Shown here: in pieces, positions 9,284-16,650 of the stretch
Layout: each line of letters opens with the position of its first letter
How positions within the stretch are numbered: position 1 is the first letter of the stretch
Assembly: GCF_014641195.1 (NCBI RefSeq)
Contig: NZ_BMHQ01000005.1
Span: forward strand, 1-64,000
DNA: 64,000 bases
Source: Marinithermofilum abyssi
GTDB lineage: Bacteria > Bacillota > Bacilli > Thermoactinomycetales > DSM-45169
Reading direction: 5' to 3'
Program-made: the position numbers and the translations under genes
The notes under the pieces: generated by a model
What the model saw: the letters and a program-made list of their open reading frames with translations, nothing else
The model's database searches: none
What the model was told of the DNA's origin: nothing

Positions 9284-9910
9284 TCAGCTCACCTTCATTT
9301 TCAGTTCTTCCATACAATTGGCTATATTGAGACGGATTATTGCTTTTGCACCGTCCTCAAAGGCCATTTTGCTCGGAGTGGAAACCAAGAAGCACATAGC
9401 AACCCCCAGCTTTCGAACAACGAGGACATCACAGTTTTTACCTTGGAATCGGGGATAATGATCCGTCAATGTCCGAAGCAGGATTTTCCCTTCTTCCAAG
9501 CTGATTTCTCCGGTTTGCAAAGCTCGTTCCAGGATATAAAGGTAGAAAAGCTTTTCAAATGGATATTTATTCGGATCCCCCTCTTCTTGCTCCTGATAAA
9601 AATTGAGCACTTTTTCCGTAACAATGTTTCGTTTTAGTGCTTCTTCTTTGGTTAGCGTAATGTCCTGCGGATTCGGCGAAAACATATCGGCCAGCTCATC
9701 CAGTGATAAATCATCTTTCATCGACTTGATTTTTTCGATCCGCTCCAAGATCCGATCTTTTGGGAAAAAGGTTTCTTGTCCTGTAAAAGTGGACTTGTGA
9801 ATAAACCAATCTTCAGGAATCAGTTTTTTTCGCTTCCACCGATACAGCTGGCCATAGGAAATACCGGTAAACTCCAGCAGCTCTTTTTTCGAAATCAAAT
9901 CCTTTTCCAT
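9284..9910 (-). CDS. yhbD: YhbD-like MerR-type DNA-binding protein (DUF4004)
   Basis: A 208-aa protein with an N-terminal MerR-like winged helix-turn-helix (KKELLEFTGISYGQLYRWKRKKLIP) followed by helical linkers and a C-terminal region ending in an amphipathic helix. This layout and the linkage to bactofilin genes match B. subtilis yhbD-yhbE-yhbF. The ATG at 9910 follows GGGGAGGTAACAA. The stop overlaps a possible start of the bactofilin gene, so the two are probably translated together. A perfect palindrome just upstream (9937-9954) is the likely operator for autoregulation. Confidence 0.85.
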   Translation of the reverse strand: MEKDLISKKELLEFTGISYGQLYRWKRKKLIPEDWFIHKSTFTGQETFFPKDRILERIEKIKSMKDDLSLDELADMFSPNPQDITLTKEEALKRNIVTEKVLNFYQEQEEGDPNKYPFEKLFYLYILERALQTGEISLEEGKILLRTLTDHYPRFQGKNCDVLVVRKLGVAMCFLVSTPSKMAFEDGAKAIIRLNIANCMEELKMKVS

Positions 9911-9936
9911 TTGTTACCTCCCCTTCATCATCAATC

Positions 9937-9954
9937 GTAACATAACAATGTTAC
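9937..9954 (-). promoter_or_regulatory. Palindromic operator upstream of yhbD
   Basis: GTAACATAACAATGTTAC is an inverted repeat with 7-bp arms (GTAACAT/ATGTTAC) and a 4-nt centre. On the minus strand it sits between TTGATT and TACGAT, which could be a -35 and a -10 with 18-bp spacing. That is the usual placement for MerR-type operators, and the first gene of the operon encodes a MerR-like protein. The promoter boxes are weak matches. Confidence 0.6.
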
Positions 9955-9977
9955 ATTAATCAAGTAGGTGGATCACT

Positions 9978-10000
9978 AAAAAAGGAGCCTTTCGGCTCCT
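9978..10000 (-). terminator. Leftward intrinsic terminator with no clear upstream gene
   Basis: AGGAGCC and GGCTCCT make a 7-bp stem with a TTTC loop. Read on the minus strand it ends in TTTTTT. It would end a leftward transcript arriving from the 10-10.8 kb region, just before the yhbD promoter. The nearest leftward gene on its right is the 170-aa gene ending at 10796. Confidence 0.65.
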
Positions 10001-10004
10001 GAGG

Positions 10005-10058
10005 TTAATGACAAAGCCCTGCGCCGAAAGGCGACAGGGCTTTCAGATTAATGACAAA
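10005..10058. repeat. Hairpin flanked by 11-bp direct repeats
   Basis: TTAATGACAAA occurs at 10005-10015 and again at 10048-10058. Between them lies a long inverted repeat (10013-10043) with arms AAAGCCCTG and CAGGGCTTT around a smaller CGCC/GGCG stem and a GAAA loop. A hairpin bounded by a short direct repeat can be a tiny insertion with target duplication, or a terminator that arose by local duplication. Confidence 0.5.
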
Positions 10059-10096
10059 CCTTTATGATCGCTTCGACTCTTTTGTCCATTGCTCCC

Positions 10097-10335
10097 TTTC
10101 CTCCGACGCAGAAGTAATACTGTCCGCTCCAAGAGATTCAACGAGACGCGGCACAATGCAGAGTGCACTCAAAAAAGGTCAAGTACCCACAGGGCCACGT
10201 CACGCCTTGGTCGCTCCCAGGTCGTGCTATGCGCCGCTTTTTGTCTCGTCTCCTCTCTTGTCGCTGAGTTCGTCGTCAAAAGTCGTGCTCGAACAAAAGA
10301 GTTCTTCAGCTCATGTCAAGAAACTTTGTCAGCTC
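10097..10335. repeat. Dispersed intergenic repeat, copy 2
   Basis: This stretch and 40764-40985 share, in the same order: CTCCGACG with a following CTGTYCGCTC block, a block around CGCCTTRGTCRCT with a run ending in CGCTTTTTG, and AACTTTGTYAGC near the right edge. Similarity is interrupted by variable segments. Reading frames inside it do not look like protein. I cannot tell whether it is a decayed mobile element, a non-autonomous insertion or an RNA gene. Confidence 0.6.
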
Positions 10336-10522
10336 TTTTTGTTGAAGTTGCATGAATAACTCCCTCGTAAAGAAGTGATTCTTCAAGCTATAACTCGGTT
10401 TTTGCAGTGAAAGAATCTGCTTCGCAGCTCTTTATTAGGCTCCTGTCCGTTATCAACTCATTCTAGGTTTTTAACCTCAAAAATACATTCAACTTCAGCA
10501 GGCAGCCTCAATTGCCACAGGG

Positions 10523-10714
10523 CCAGTCTTGTTGTGTAGGCGGGTTGATATGAGCGGCAGGTTCAATCCTGTTCTTCTTTATCAAGTGGATAGAAAGAAT
10601 AACGGCGGGAGGGAGGTACCCCTACCGCCGGGTAGTTGCCGCAAGCAGGCGACCACAGTGTACAAGAAGTAACCCGCACACCTTTGCATTGGAAGACGGG
10701 CTACTTCTTTTTGT
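10523..10714 (+). ncRNA. Possible stray omega-RNA / right end of a lost tnpB element
   Basis: The segment has a GC-rich hairpin (10603-10630, CGGCGG/CCGCCG) followed by GGTAGTTGCCGCAAGC. It ends in a strong stem, AAGAAGTA and CCCG pairing with CGGG and TACTTCTT (10664-10709), followed by Ts. The run GTAGTTGCC-GCAAGC next to a terminal stem of AAGAAG/CTTCTT type is what I recall from the 3' ends of some Firmicute tnpB elements, where the RNA guide scaffold lies. No tnpB frame is present upstream. A terminator-ended small RNA of another kind is equally possible. Confidence 0.4.
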
Positions 10715-10795
10715 GGGGCTTCCTTGATCACCTATGCTCACTTTCCTTCTCTGGGATGAATAATCCATCACTCCTGTTTATGTATTGGAATCCAG

Positions 10796-11308
10796 TCATG
10801 CCTGCTTCTTCAGTTTCCACAATATCTTTTCCTCTTGAAGCTCCACTTCAATCCCTTTATTTTCCAACTCGGAGATGAGACGCTTTTGTCGGCCTGTCTT
10901 ACGTTCCTTCCTTGCATTATGTATTTTCTTAATTAGTTGTTCAATCTGTTTTACTTCGTTCGGTGGTAACATGTCCTTTTTATCGAGTGCCTCTATCTCG
11001 GTTTCAACATCACGTTTAATCTTCTCAAGTTTTTTATATTCCTTCATAGTGGAACACAGCATGGAGAAGCTTTCCAGACCTGCTGAACGACTGTCTTTTT
11101 TGACATGGTAAGACCCATCTAATGAAAAGCGGATATATCCTTTGCTGAAAGGCCACCGTGGTTTGTACAACTCAACATGATGGATCTCCTTCAATGGAAT
11201 GGTGATATCCTCCAAGTGTCGGCGTTTTTTCTTAGCTGTTGAATGGATAATTTGAATTTCGTTTGTATACATACGAATACTGCCGCTGGATATTTTTAGT
11301 TCATTCAT
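10796..11308 (-). CDS. Hypothetical protein with predicted coiled coil
   Basis: A 170-aa protein. The N-terminal 80 residues look like a small beta domain (MYTNEIQIIHSTAKKKRRHLEDITIPLKEIHHVEL), resembling the PH-like modules of bacterial DUF4429 or SHOCT-linked proteins. The rest is charged and helical (MKEYKKLEKIKRDVETEIEALDKK and a lysine/arginine-rich tail). The ATG follows GGAGGGGTATC and overlaps the end of an upstream frame (11301-11487), which suggests coupling to a gene now lost. No membrane segment or known catalytic motif is seen. The function is unknown. Confidence 0.65.
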   Translation of the reverse strand: MNELKISSGSIRMYTNEIQIIHSTAKKKRRHLEDITIPLKEIHHVELYKPRWPFSKGYIRFSLDGSYHVKKDSRSAGLESFSMLCSTMKEYKKLEKIKRDVETEIEALDKKDMLPPNEVKQIEQLIKKIHNARKERKTGRQKRLISELENKGIEVELQEEKILWKLKKQA

Positions 11309-11487
11309 GATACCCCTCCAGGTCTGTAAATTCTTTGCCTAAACTGTTAAATACAAAGACCTTATCAAGAGCAACGTTATTTACATCCCCTATATCAATT
11401 ATTCGTAAGAAGTGCTGTTTTTTTGTCCATAGTTTGGTTATGTCTCTGTAATTGGCTCCGAATGGCGGCGTCTTAAACGAAAGGCAT
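11301..11487 (-). pseudogene. C-terminal remnant of a gene coupled to the 10796-11308 gene
   Basis: A protein-like frame on the minus strand (FKTPPFGANYRDITKLW, then FLRIIDIGDVNNVALDKVFV, then FNSLGKEFTDLEGYHE and a stop) ends inside the start region of the next gene, the overlap expected of coupled operon genes. No start codon with a ribosome binding site is visible at its upstream limit, so only the last 60 or so residues seem to remain. The family is not recognised. Confidence 0.4.
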
Positions 11488-11619
11488 GGGACAGGAAAAA
11501 GGATTGAACTTTACAACGCTATCGAATTTTGGAAGTATGCAACCCGAACAAGCCAAGAGAGAAGGTCAGACCCGCTCATAAAGATTATTAGGAGGATAGT
11601 TTAAGGAGGGAAGTGATAT

Positions 11620-11903
11620 AGATGGCAGGGAAACGGTTCCGGTAACCACCGGACGTATCTGCGGTGGGATGTTGGGGCGGTACCACGATCAATGTGAGCA
11701 GGAGCAACAGCAGCATCGTGAGGACATCTATCTAAACTCGGTCCCCTACCATATCCACGGCACCTACGGTTCCGGCCGATTTGCTGTTCCCCGTATGATG
11801 CGGCACCGGTAATCCGGGGGACAGCCTCCACCCCAATTGGTACGATTACGACCATCCCGCCTTGGCCGTGAACACCATCGAGTGGCTGGCAGGAGACCGC
11901 TGA
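11620..11903 (+). pseudogene. Decayed rightward gene fragment
   Basis: AAGGAGGG precedes an ATG at 11622 whose frame closes after seven codons. Other frames then look coding in pieces, the clearest being NWYDYDHPALAVNTIEWLAG ending at a TGA (11901-11903), upstream of a strong terminator. The fragments cannot be joined without at least two frame changes. The last piece looks like the C-terminus of a globular protein; I cannot name the family. The 11490-11620 stretch just before it also has a short coding-like tail (GSMQPEQAKREGQTRS, stop). Confidence 0.4.
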
Positions 11904-11921
11904 GAGAAACGGATACCCATA

Positions 11922-11969
11922 CGAAAAAAAGCGGTGCAAGCCCTAAAACAGCTTGTACCGCTTGCTTTT
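11922..11969 (-). terminator. Bidirectional intrinsic terminator
   Basis: AGCGGTGCAAGC (11930-11941) pairs with GCTTGTACCGCT (11951-11962) with a single mismatch. Seven Ts follow on the minus strand and a TGCTTTTTT tail on the plus strand. It should end the leftward reductase gene that stops at 11973, and the decayed rightward gene on the other side. Confidence 0.85.
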
Positions 11970-11972
11970 TTC

Positions 11973-13037
11973 TTACGGAATGGGCGTCCGTTTCTCCTCA
12001 TCATGCCGGTGCTCTTGAAAATACTGCACCAACCGAGGCAAATAGGCAGCCAGATCCGGACATCGAATGCCCCCTTCACCCAGCACCTCTGCCGCCTGAC
12101 TGGCATCGTAATCGGACTGGCGCGACATGTAGGCGATGGCCTCCCGTTCGACATCCAAAAACTTGCGGATGGGTCGCGCTTTGAGGGCAAACTCTGCCAC
12201 TTTTCCAGGGATCACAAACTTCGGGGTTTTCCCCAACAACTGCTCGCTGATCATCCGGTATACATCCCGCGCCTTGTAGGGAGACGGATCCGTCAAATGA
12301 AACGAGCGGTTGACGGCTTTTTCCGCCTTCGCCAAATAGGACGTCGCTTGTGTAATATAGTCGACCGGCACAATATTGAAGGGATTGTCTCCTTTCCCGA
12401 TATACGGAATGGGAGCAAAACGGATCGCATCCAGAAAACGCATGATATAATAAGGCCCGTCAAACTTAGCGGTCTCCCCGGTACGGGAATCTCCCACCAC
12501 CACACCCGGTCGGATGATGGTCTTCGGAACATTCTGTAACGCCCGCACAGACTTCTCCGCTTCAAACTTGGTCGACTCATAGTGGTTTTTAAACTGTTGG
12601 CCACAATCCAGCTCCTCTTCTTTCACCCGGCCTTCCCGCTCACCCGATACATAAGCAGTACTGAAATACACATACCGCTTCAACCTGGACAGCTTCTCCA
12701 CAAACCGATTGACGTTATGGGTGCCGATCACATTGACCGAATAAGCCGCTTCTTTGGGAACCGCCAAGTCGTAAATTGCTGCTAAATGGAAAAAGTAAGT
12801 AACGCTCTCTTTCAGCCTTTCCACTTCAGTAGGCGGCAATCCCAAATCTTCCTGCGTAATGTCTCCTGGCAACAGACGGACTTGGTGTTCGGAAGCCGTT
12901 TGCTTTTCCGCTTTCTTCATTTGACTGGGGTGTACCAAAAAAACAAAGAAAGCGGACGAATCCTGTTCCCGTAAGGTGTGAAACAGCCGGGAAGTTATAA
13001 AGCCGGGGAATCCTGTCAGCATATACAGGTTGGCCAA
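11973..13037 (-). CDS. SDR-family reductase, NAD-binding-4 / fatty acyl-CoA reductase-like
   Basis: A 354-aa extended short-chain dehydrogenase. It has the cofactor loop TGFPGFI, the FHLAAIYDL strand, the STAYVSG segment and a Y-x-x-x-K pair (HYESTKFEAEK), then a substrate domain. The arrangement resembles NAD-binding-4 proteins (male-sterility and thioester-reductase groups), which reduce acyl thioesters; the exact substrate is open. The best start is TTG at 13037 after AGAGGTGG; a GTG at 13046 has no spacing to a ribosome site. A FadR-type box overlaps the likely transcription start (13096-13113), tying it to fatty acid metabolism. A strong terminator follows. Confidence 0.8.
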   Translation of the reverse strand: MANLYMLTGFPGFITSRLFHTLREQDSSAFFVFLVHPSQMKKAEKQTASEHQVRLLPGDITQEDLGLPPTEVERLKESVTYFFHLAAIYDLAVPKEAAYSVNVIGTHNVNRFVEKLSRLKRYVYFSTAYVSGEREGRVKEEELDCGQQFKNHYESTKFEAEKSVRALQNVPKTIIRPGVVVGDSRTGETAKFDGPYYIMRFLDAIRFAPIPYIGKGDNPFNIVPVDYITQATSYLAKAEKAVNRSFHLTDPSPYKARDVYRMISEQLLGKTPKFVIPGKVAEFALKARPIRKFLDVEREAIAYMSRQSDYDASQAAEVLGEGGIRCPDLAAYLPRLVQYFQEHRHDEEKRTPIP

Positions 13038-13095
13038 TGGAACCACCTCTTTGGATGATGATCATGGAGTCGTTCCATGTGCGACGTAGGCGAAG

Positions 13096-13120
13096 TGAAT
13101 GATTACTCATTCGTATTATA
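13096..13120 (-). promoter_or_regulatory. FadR-type operator and -10 box of the SDR reductase gene
   Basis: TGAATGATTACTCATTCG (13096-13113) is a palindrome (GAATGA/TCATTC) that differs at only two positions from the B. subtilis FadR box as I remember it, TGAATGAMTANTCATTCA. Just upstream on the minus strand is TATAAT (13115-13120) with a weak TAGACG 17 bp before it. The box covers the start point, as expected for repression relieved by long-chain acyl-CoA. No FadR gene lies in this window. Confidence 0.7.
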
Positions 13121-13189
13121 ACGAACCCCTACCCTTTCGTCTATCATTTTTGAATATTCCCATATGTATGCGCTGCCGACCGCCACAGA

Positions 13190-13514
13190 AATACTTGCTT
13201 ATTAAGGTAAGAAGCTGCCTCCAAAGCAAAAAACAGCACTGTATGGCTACATCCTCCGGTTTACCGATATGCCCGGCAGAAATCGCAGAAGTGAGATGGT
13301 CGGCAAACTGCTTAACGTTCACTTCCAAACGGCGGGCCATAGCGTAGGTCATCTCCTTCACGATAAACCCCGAAGCCACGCCATTGCCGGTTTTTCCCAT
13401 TCGCTGGCCATCGTTTGGTCGCGCTTTTGCTGCAGCATCATTGGCCAGCCCGCGATCTTCCAGGGCGGATGTAGAGGAGAGTTGGATCATGCGGCCAGAT
13501 CGCTGGTCCACCAC
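13190..13514 (-). pseudogene. Short-chain dehydrogenase fragment
   Basis: The frame has SDR-like pieces: SGRMIQLSSTSALEDRGLAN (the strand and serine of FabG-like enzymes), VKEMTYAMARRLEVN and AGHIGKPEDVA. The expected Y-x-x-x-K is missing and the first half of the fold, with the glycine motif, is absent. It is a decayed remnant lying upstream of the FadR-regulated reductase. The end of the frame runs into that gene's promoter and has no family similarity. Confidence 0.55.
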
Positions 13515-13562
13515 TCGTTGATCCAGTCCTCCAACTGCTCACCTCCGCAGGGATGAATGAAC

Positions 13563-13592
13563 GCAGCCTCTCCCGCGGGATGGAGAGGCTGT
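13563..13592 (-). terminator. Hairpin after the acyl-CoA ligase gene
   Basis: GCAGCCTCTCC and GGAGAGGCTGT form a stem with one or two weak pairs, 22 bp after the stop at 13614. There is no T run on the minus side, so it may only stabilise the mRNA end or be a weak terminator. Confidence 0.45.
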
Positions 13593-13613
13593 ATCCCCTT
13601 TTCTGTAAAGGGT

Positions 13614-15236
13614 TTACTGTTTTACTTCTTTAAAACAATCCCGATACTGTTCCCGCAGCTGGCGCTTGAGGAATTTTCCTGACGATGTCCGGGGAATTTC
13701 CTCCACAAACACCACTTCATCGGGCAGCCACCATTTCTCGAAGCGCGGGGCCAAAAACGAGAGCAACTCCTCTGCTGTCAAGGAAGCTCCTTCTTTCCGC
13801 ACCACAGCAGCCAAGGGACGCTCCTGCCATTTCGGATGGGGAACACCTACCACGGCTGCTTCTGCTACATCTGGATGTCCCATGATGGCATTTTCCAGCT
13901 CCACGGAACTGATCCACTCCCCGCCGGATTTGATCAGATCCTTGGTCCGATCGGTAATGCGCACATACCCTTCCGGATCGATGGTCGCTATATCCCCTGT
14001 ACGTAGCCAGCCATCCGCCGTAAACGCATCCGACACCTCAGGAAGTCGGTAGTATCCCGCGGCAATCCAGGGGCCCCGTACCTGGAGCTCGCCCATCGTT
14101 TTGCCATCATGGGGAGCCGGACCGTCCTCATTCACAATGCGAACATCCACGAAAGGAACCGGCAACCCTTGCTTGGCTCGGTAAGCATACTGCTCATCCT
14201 CACTCAGCTCATTCAGATTGGGCTTAAGCATGCTGACCGTTCCCAAAGGGGTGGTCTCCGTCATCCCCCAGGCGTGTACGACCCGCAGCTGATAACGGTC
14301 AAAAGCCCGGATCATCGATTCCGGTGCAGCCGCCCCGCCGACGACCATCCGCATATTGGGCAACAGATTCCACCGGCGCTCTCCTTTATCCAATTGTTTC
14401 AAGATGCCGAACCAAATGGTCGGCACACCAGCGGTAAACGTCACCCGCTCCTGTTCAAACAATTTCAACAAACTTACCGGATCCAGATGCGGCCCGGGAA
14501 ACACTTGTTTCGCCCCTGTCATGACGCAGGTAAAAGGAAGCCCCCATGCATTGGCGTGAAACATCGGAACAACAGGCAGGACAGTGTCAAAACGGGAAAC
14601 GCCCAAACAATCCGTCAACGCCGAAGCAAAGGAATGGAGGACCAAAGATCGGTGCGAGTAGACCACTCCTTTCGGTTTTCCTGTCGTTCCCGATGTGTAG
14701 CATATGCCTGCCGGAGCATCCTCCGCAATCATCGGGTACCGAAAGTCCGGTGCAGGCTGAGCGACCAGATCCTCATAATTTTCAAGGTCCTCCGGCACGG
14801 GCTGTCCCGACAGCGGTACAACAAAGATCCGTTCCACATCAATCCGTTCCTTCACCTTATTCAGCAGCGGCAGTAAAATATCATCTACAATCAGGAAACG
14901 ATCCCCCGCATGCTGGATAATGTACGCCAAATCATCGGGATGGAGCCGAAGATTCAAGGTATGCAGGACACCGCCCGCCGCCGGAATGCCAAAGTAAGCT
15001 TCCAAATGGACGTAGTGATTCCACATCAAGGTACCTACCCTGTCTCCCGGTTGCAGCCCGGCCTGCTGCAAGGACTGCGCCAGCGAACGCGCACGCTCAT
15101 AAAAATCCCCATAGGTATACCGGTGAATGGTCCGGTCCGGCATCCGGGAAACAATTTCCACGGACTGGTTGTACCGTCCGGCACGCTCCAAGATATGGGT
15201 CAGGGTCAAAGGGTAGTCCATCATCATGCTGTTCAA
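13614..15236 (-). CDS. Fatty acid-CoA ligase (AMP-dependent synthetase)
   Basis: A 540-aa member of the adenylate-forming superfamily. Core motifs: the P-loop YTSGTTGKPKGV, the WGMTETTPLG region, GDIATIDPEGYVRITDRTKDLIKSGGEWIS, and the C-terminal PRTSSGKFLKRQLRE with the catalytic lysine. It activates a carboxylic acid, probably medium or long chain, to its acyl-CoA through an acyl-AMP intermediate. The start is TTG at 15236 after GGGAGCGGG; ATG codons at 15227-15221 are alternatives. A cre-like palindrome at 15302-15315 lies about 70 bp upstream, so carbon catabolite repression by CcpA is likely. It stands apart from the 28-37 kb degradation cluster. Confidence 0.9.
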   Translation of the reverse strand: MNSMMMDYPLTLTHILERAGRYNQSVEIVSRMPDRTIHRYTYGDFYERARSLAQSLQQAGLQPGDRVGTLMWNHYVHLEAYFGIPAAGGVLHTLNLRLHPDDLAYIIQHAGDRFLIVDDILLPLLNKVKERIDVERIFVVPLSGQPVPEDLENYEDLVAQPAPDFRYPMIAEDAPAGICYTSGTTGKPKGVVYSHRSLVLHSFASALTDCLGVSRFDTVLPVVPMFHANAWGLPFTCVMTGAKQVFPGPHLDPVSLLKLFEQERVTFTAGVPTIWFGILKQLDKGERRWNLLPNMRMVVGGAAAPESMIRAFDRYQLRVVHAWGMTETTPLGTVSMLKPNLNELSEDEQYAYRAKQGLPVPFVDVRIVNEDGPAPHDGKTMGELQVRGPWIAAGYYRLPEVSDAFTADGWLRTGDIATIDPEGYVRITDRTKDLIKSGGEWISSVELENAIMGHPDVAEAAVVGVPHPKWQERPLAAVVRKEGASLTAEELLSFLAPRFEKWWLPDEVVFVEEIPRTSSGKFLKRQLREQYRDCFKEVKQ

Positions 15237-15301
15237 AATGGTCCCGCTCCCTTCGGCATTATTTTCAACAGAATATTAGCACTCATCTTACATTTGATTG
15301 T

Positions 15302-15315
15302 AGAAAGCGCTTTCC
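15302..15315. promoter_or_regulatory. Catabolite-responsive element (cre) upstream of the acyl-CoA ligase gene
   Basis: AGAAAGCGCTTTCC contains the perfect 12-bp palindrome GAAAGCGCTTTC and differs from the CcpA consensus TGWAANCGNTNWCA only at the two outermost bases. It lies in the 5' region of the ligase gene, where CcpA would block transcription when sugars are plentiful. Confidence 0.6.
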
Positions 15316-15440
15316 CTCGTGTCAACTGCAGATACGAGTTTCGGCGGATCTTCCGGACTCTAGCTGACTAAGCTACCTGTTGTCTTGAGTTTACGGATAA
15401 CGGGTATCCGTTGCCATCCAGGAAACAAACAGATGAACCC

Positions 15441-16184
15441 TTATGGCAACTGCTCACATACCTTTCCGTCCCCGTCACTCCCATCCAGCCGGTGCGGATC
15501 TCCAGGACCGGCTTCCTCAAAGAACCTCTGTGCTTCCTTCTGGGTGGCGAAGTCGGAGCAATCCCGGTCGGGCCCGTTGGGATTGTATTTTGGAACAATC
15601 GCCTGAGGTTCCAGTTTCGGCTTCCCTTTTCCTTTAAACCAATTCTCCGGCTTGTACCCCTTATCTGTCACATATCCCGGACACTGCCACACCCCCTCTT
15701 TCTTTTCTTGAGCCACTTCTTCCGCTGCCCGAAACTCCTTTAAGTGCCGTTTGTTTTTGTATATGTAGGCCACCCTGGCCAGACCTTGTTTCAACAGTTC
15801 TTCCTGGACACTTTTCCCGTCAGCGTACACATAAGCGAGCAATCGGCCGTATTCATCCCGCTGCTCCACGTCAAACTCCAATTCCACTTTTTCGGCATTG
15901 CCGAGGAGGCTATCCGTCATCCATTTCGCTTCATTTCCCAGGGGTTGCTTTCCTCTCTCCGGATGACGGGTCTCCGGCGTATCAACCAAAAGAAACCGTA
16001 CAATTTCCACCTTGCCATTGATTCTCACCTTTGCGGTGTCACCATCCAACAGTTGAACCAAATCAACTTCAACCCGGTTAGGATGCTTTTCAGTAAAGGT
16101 ATCCTTCCGTATGTCTGTCACTTGTACACAACCGGCCAAAATCCCTGCCAACACAACCAAAAACAAAACCCATTCTCGTTTCAA
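15441..16184 (-). CDS. Thermonuclease-family lipoprotein with Excalibur domain
   Basis: A 247-aa secreted protein. It has an N-terminal lipoprotein signal with the lipobox LAGC (cysteine near residue 19), a staphylococcal-nuclease (SNase) domain with LLDGDTAKV, FLLVDTPETRHPERG and the RDEYGRLLAYVYADG segment carrying the catalytic arginine and glutamate region, and a C-terminal Excalibur calcium-binding domain (NGPDRDCSDFATQKEAQRFF, DPHRLDGSDGDGKVCE). It should act as a membrane-anchored extracellular nuclease, resembling B. subtilis YncB/YhcR-type enzymes. The start is TTG at 16184 after GAGGAGAGAG. Confidence 0.9.
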   Translation of the reverse strand: MKREWVLFLVVLAGILAGCVQVTDIRKDTFTEKHPNRVEVDLVQLLDGDTAKVRINGKVEIVRFLLVDTPETRHPERGKQPLGNEAKWMTDSLLGNAEKVELEFDVEQRDEYGRLLAYVYADGKSVQEELLKQGLARVAYIYKNKRHLKEFRAAEEVAQEKKEGVWQCPGYVTDKGYKPENWFKGKGKPKLEPQAIVPKYNPNGPDRDCSDFATQKEAQRFFEEAGPGDPHRLDGSDGDGKVCEQLP

Positions 16185-16252
16185 TCTGCTCTCTCCTCAA
16201 TGATGTCGTCCTAGAAAGATCATCTATTTTTCAATTTATAGCTTATACGCTC

Positions 16253-16423
16253 TTTTTAAAAATAGCGAGTGGGAAAACCCAGCCCTTTAGTGTTGGGATG
16301 AAAGCGGGCGTCGGACAAGGAGGGTGTAAACAAGTGTTTGGTATCTTTAAGATACGAGCAAAAACTCGTTATACTATCACCTTGAGAACCGAATTATGAT
16401 TGGCAGGAGAAATCAGTCCTGCC
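16253..16423 (+). other. Solitary left-end-like element (copy C) followed by small inverted repeats
   Basis: 16253-16326 matches the conserved elements upstream of both tnpB genes (AGCGAGTGGGAAAACC, AGCCCTTTAG, GATGAAAGCGGGCGTCGGAC) but lacks the second hairpin arm GTCCGAC, and no tnpB follows. Next come GTATCTT/AAGATAC (16341-16355), CGAG/CTCG just after it, and GGCAGGA/TCCTGCC (16402-16423). It may be the scar of an element that left or decayed. The rest of 16185-16600 has no gene I can support. Confidence 0.55.
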
Positions 16424-16605
16424 GTAAAATGATTCCTGTCGAGTAGCCGATGGAGACTCAGCATTTCTTAGGCTCGGACGGATCCTTCAGGAAAGGGGAG
16501 CGAGTTGCCGTACCCAATGATCCAAGAAGCCCACGGCGCCGCAGGCCCCTGGGGTGCTTTAGCCGTGTGGAGCAAGTCACCAGTAATCTCATGCTGCCCC
16601 AACCA

Positions 16606-16634
16606 TAAAAAACCCCCGGCCAAGATGGTCGGGG
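16606..16634 (-). terminator. Intrinsic terminator of the PhoX-like pseudogene
   Basis: CCCCGACC and GGCCGGGG form an 8-bp stem (one G-T pair) with a 5-nt loop, read on the minus strand and followed by GTTTTTT. It sits 16 bp after the stop of the broken DUF839 gene, so the old transcription unit is still recognisable. Confidence 0.75.
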
Positions 16635-16650
16635 ATCTGGACAAACCGAC

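Noticed and set aside
10051-10359. Overlapping rightward frames of about 100 and 88 codons
   Set aside because: They lie inside the dispersed repeat, whose other copies do not preserve the frames.
10555-10575. GGTTCAATCC, resembling a tRNA T-arm
   Set aside because: No acceptor stem, anticodon arm or CCA context around it.
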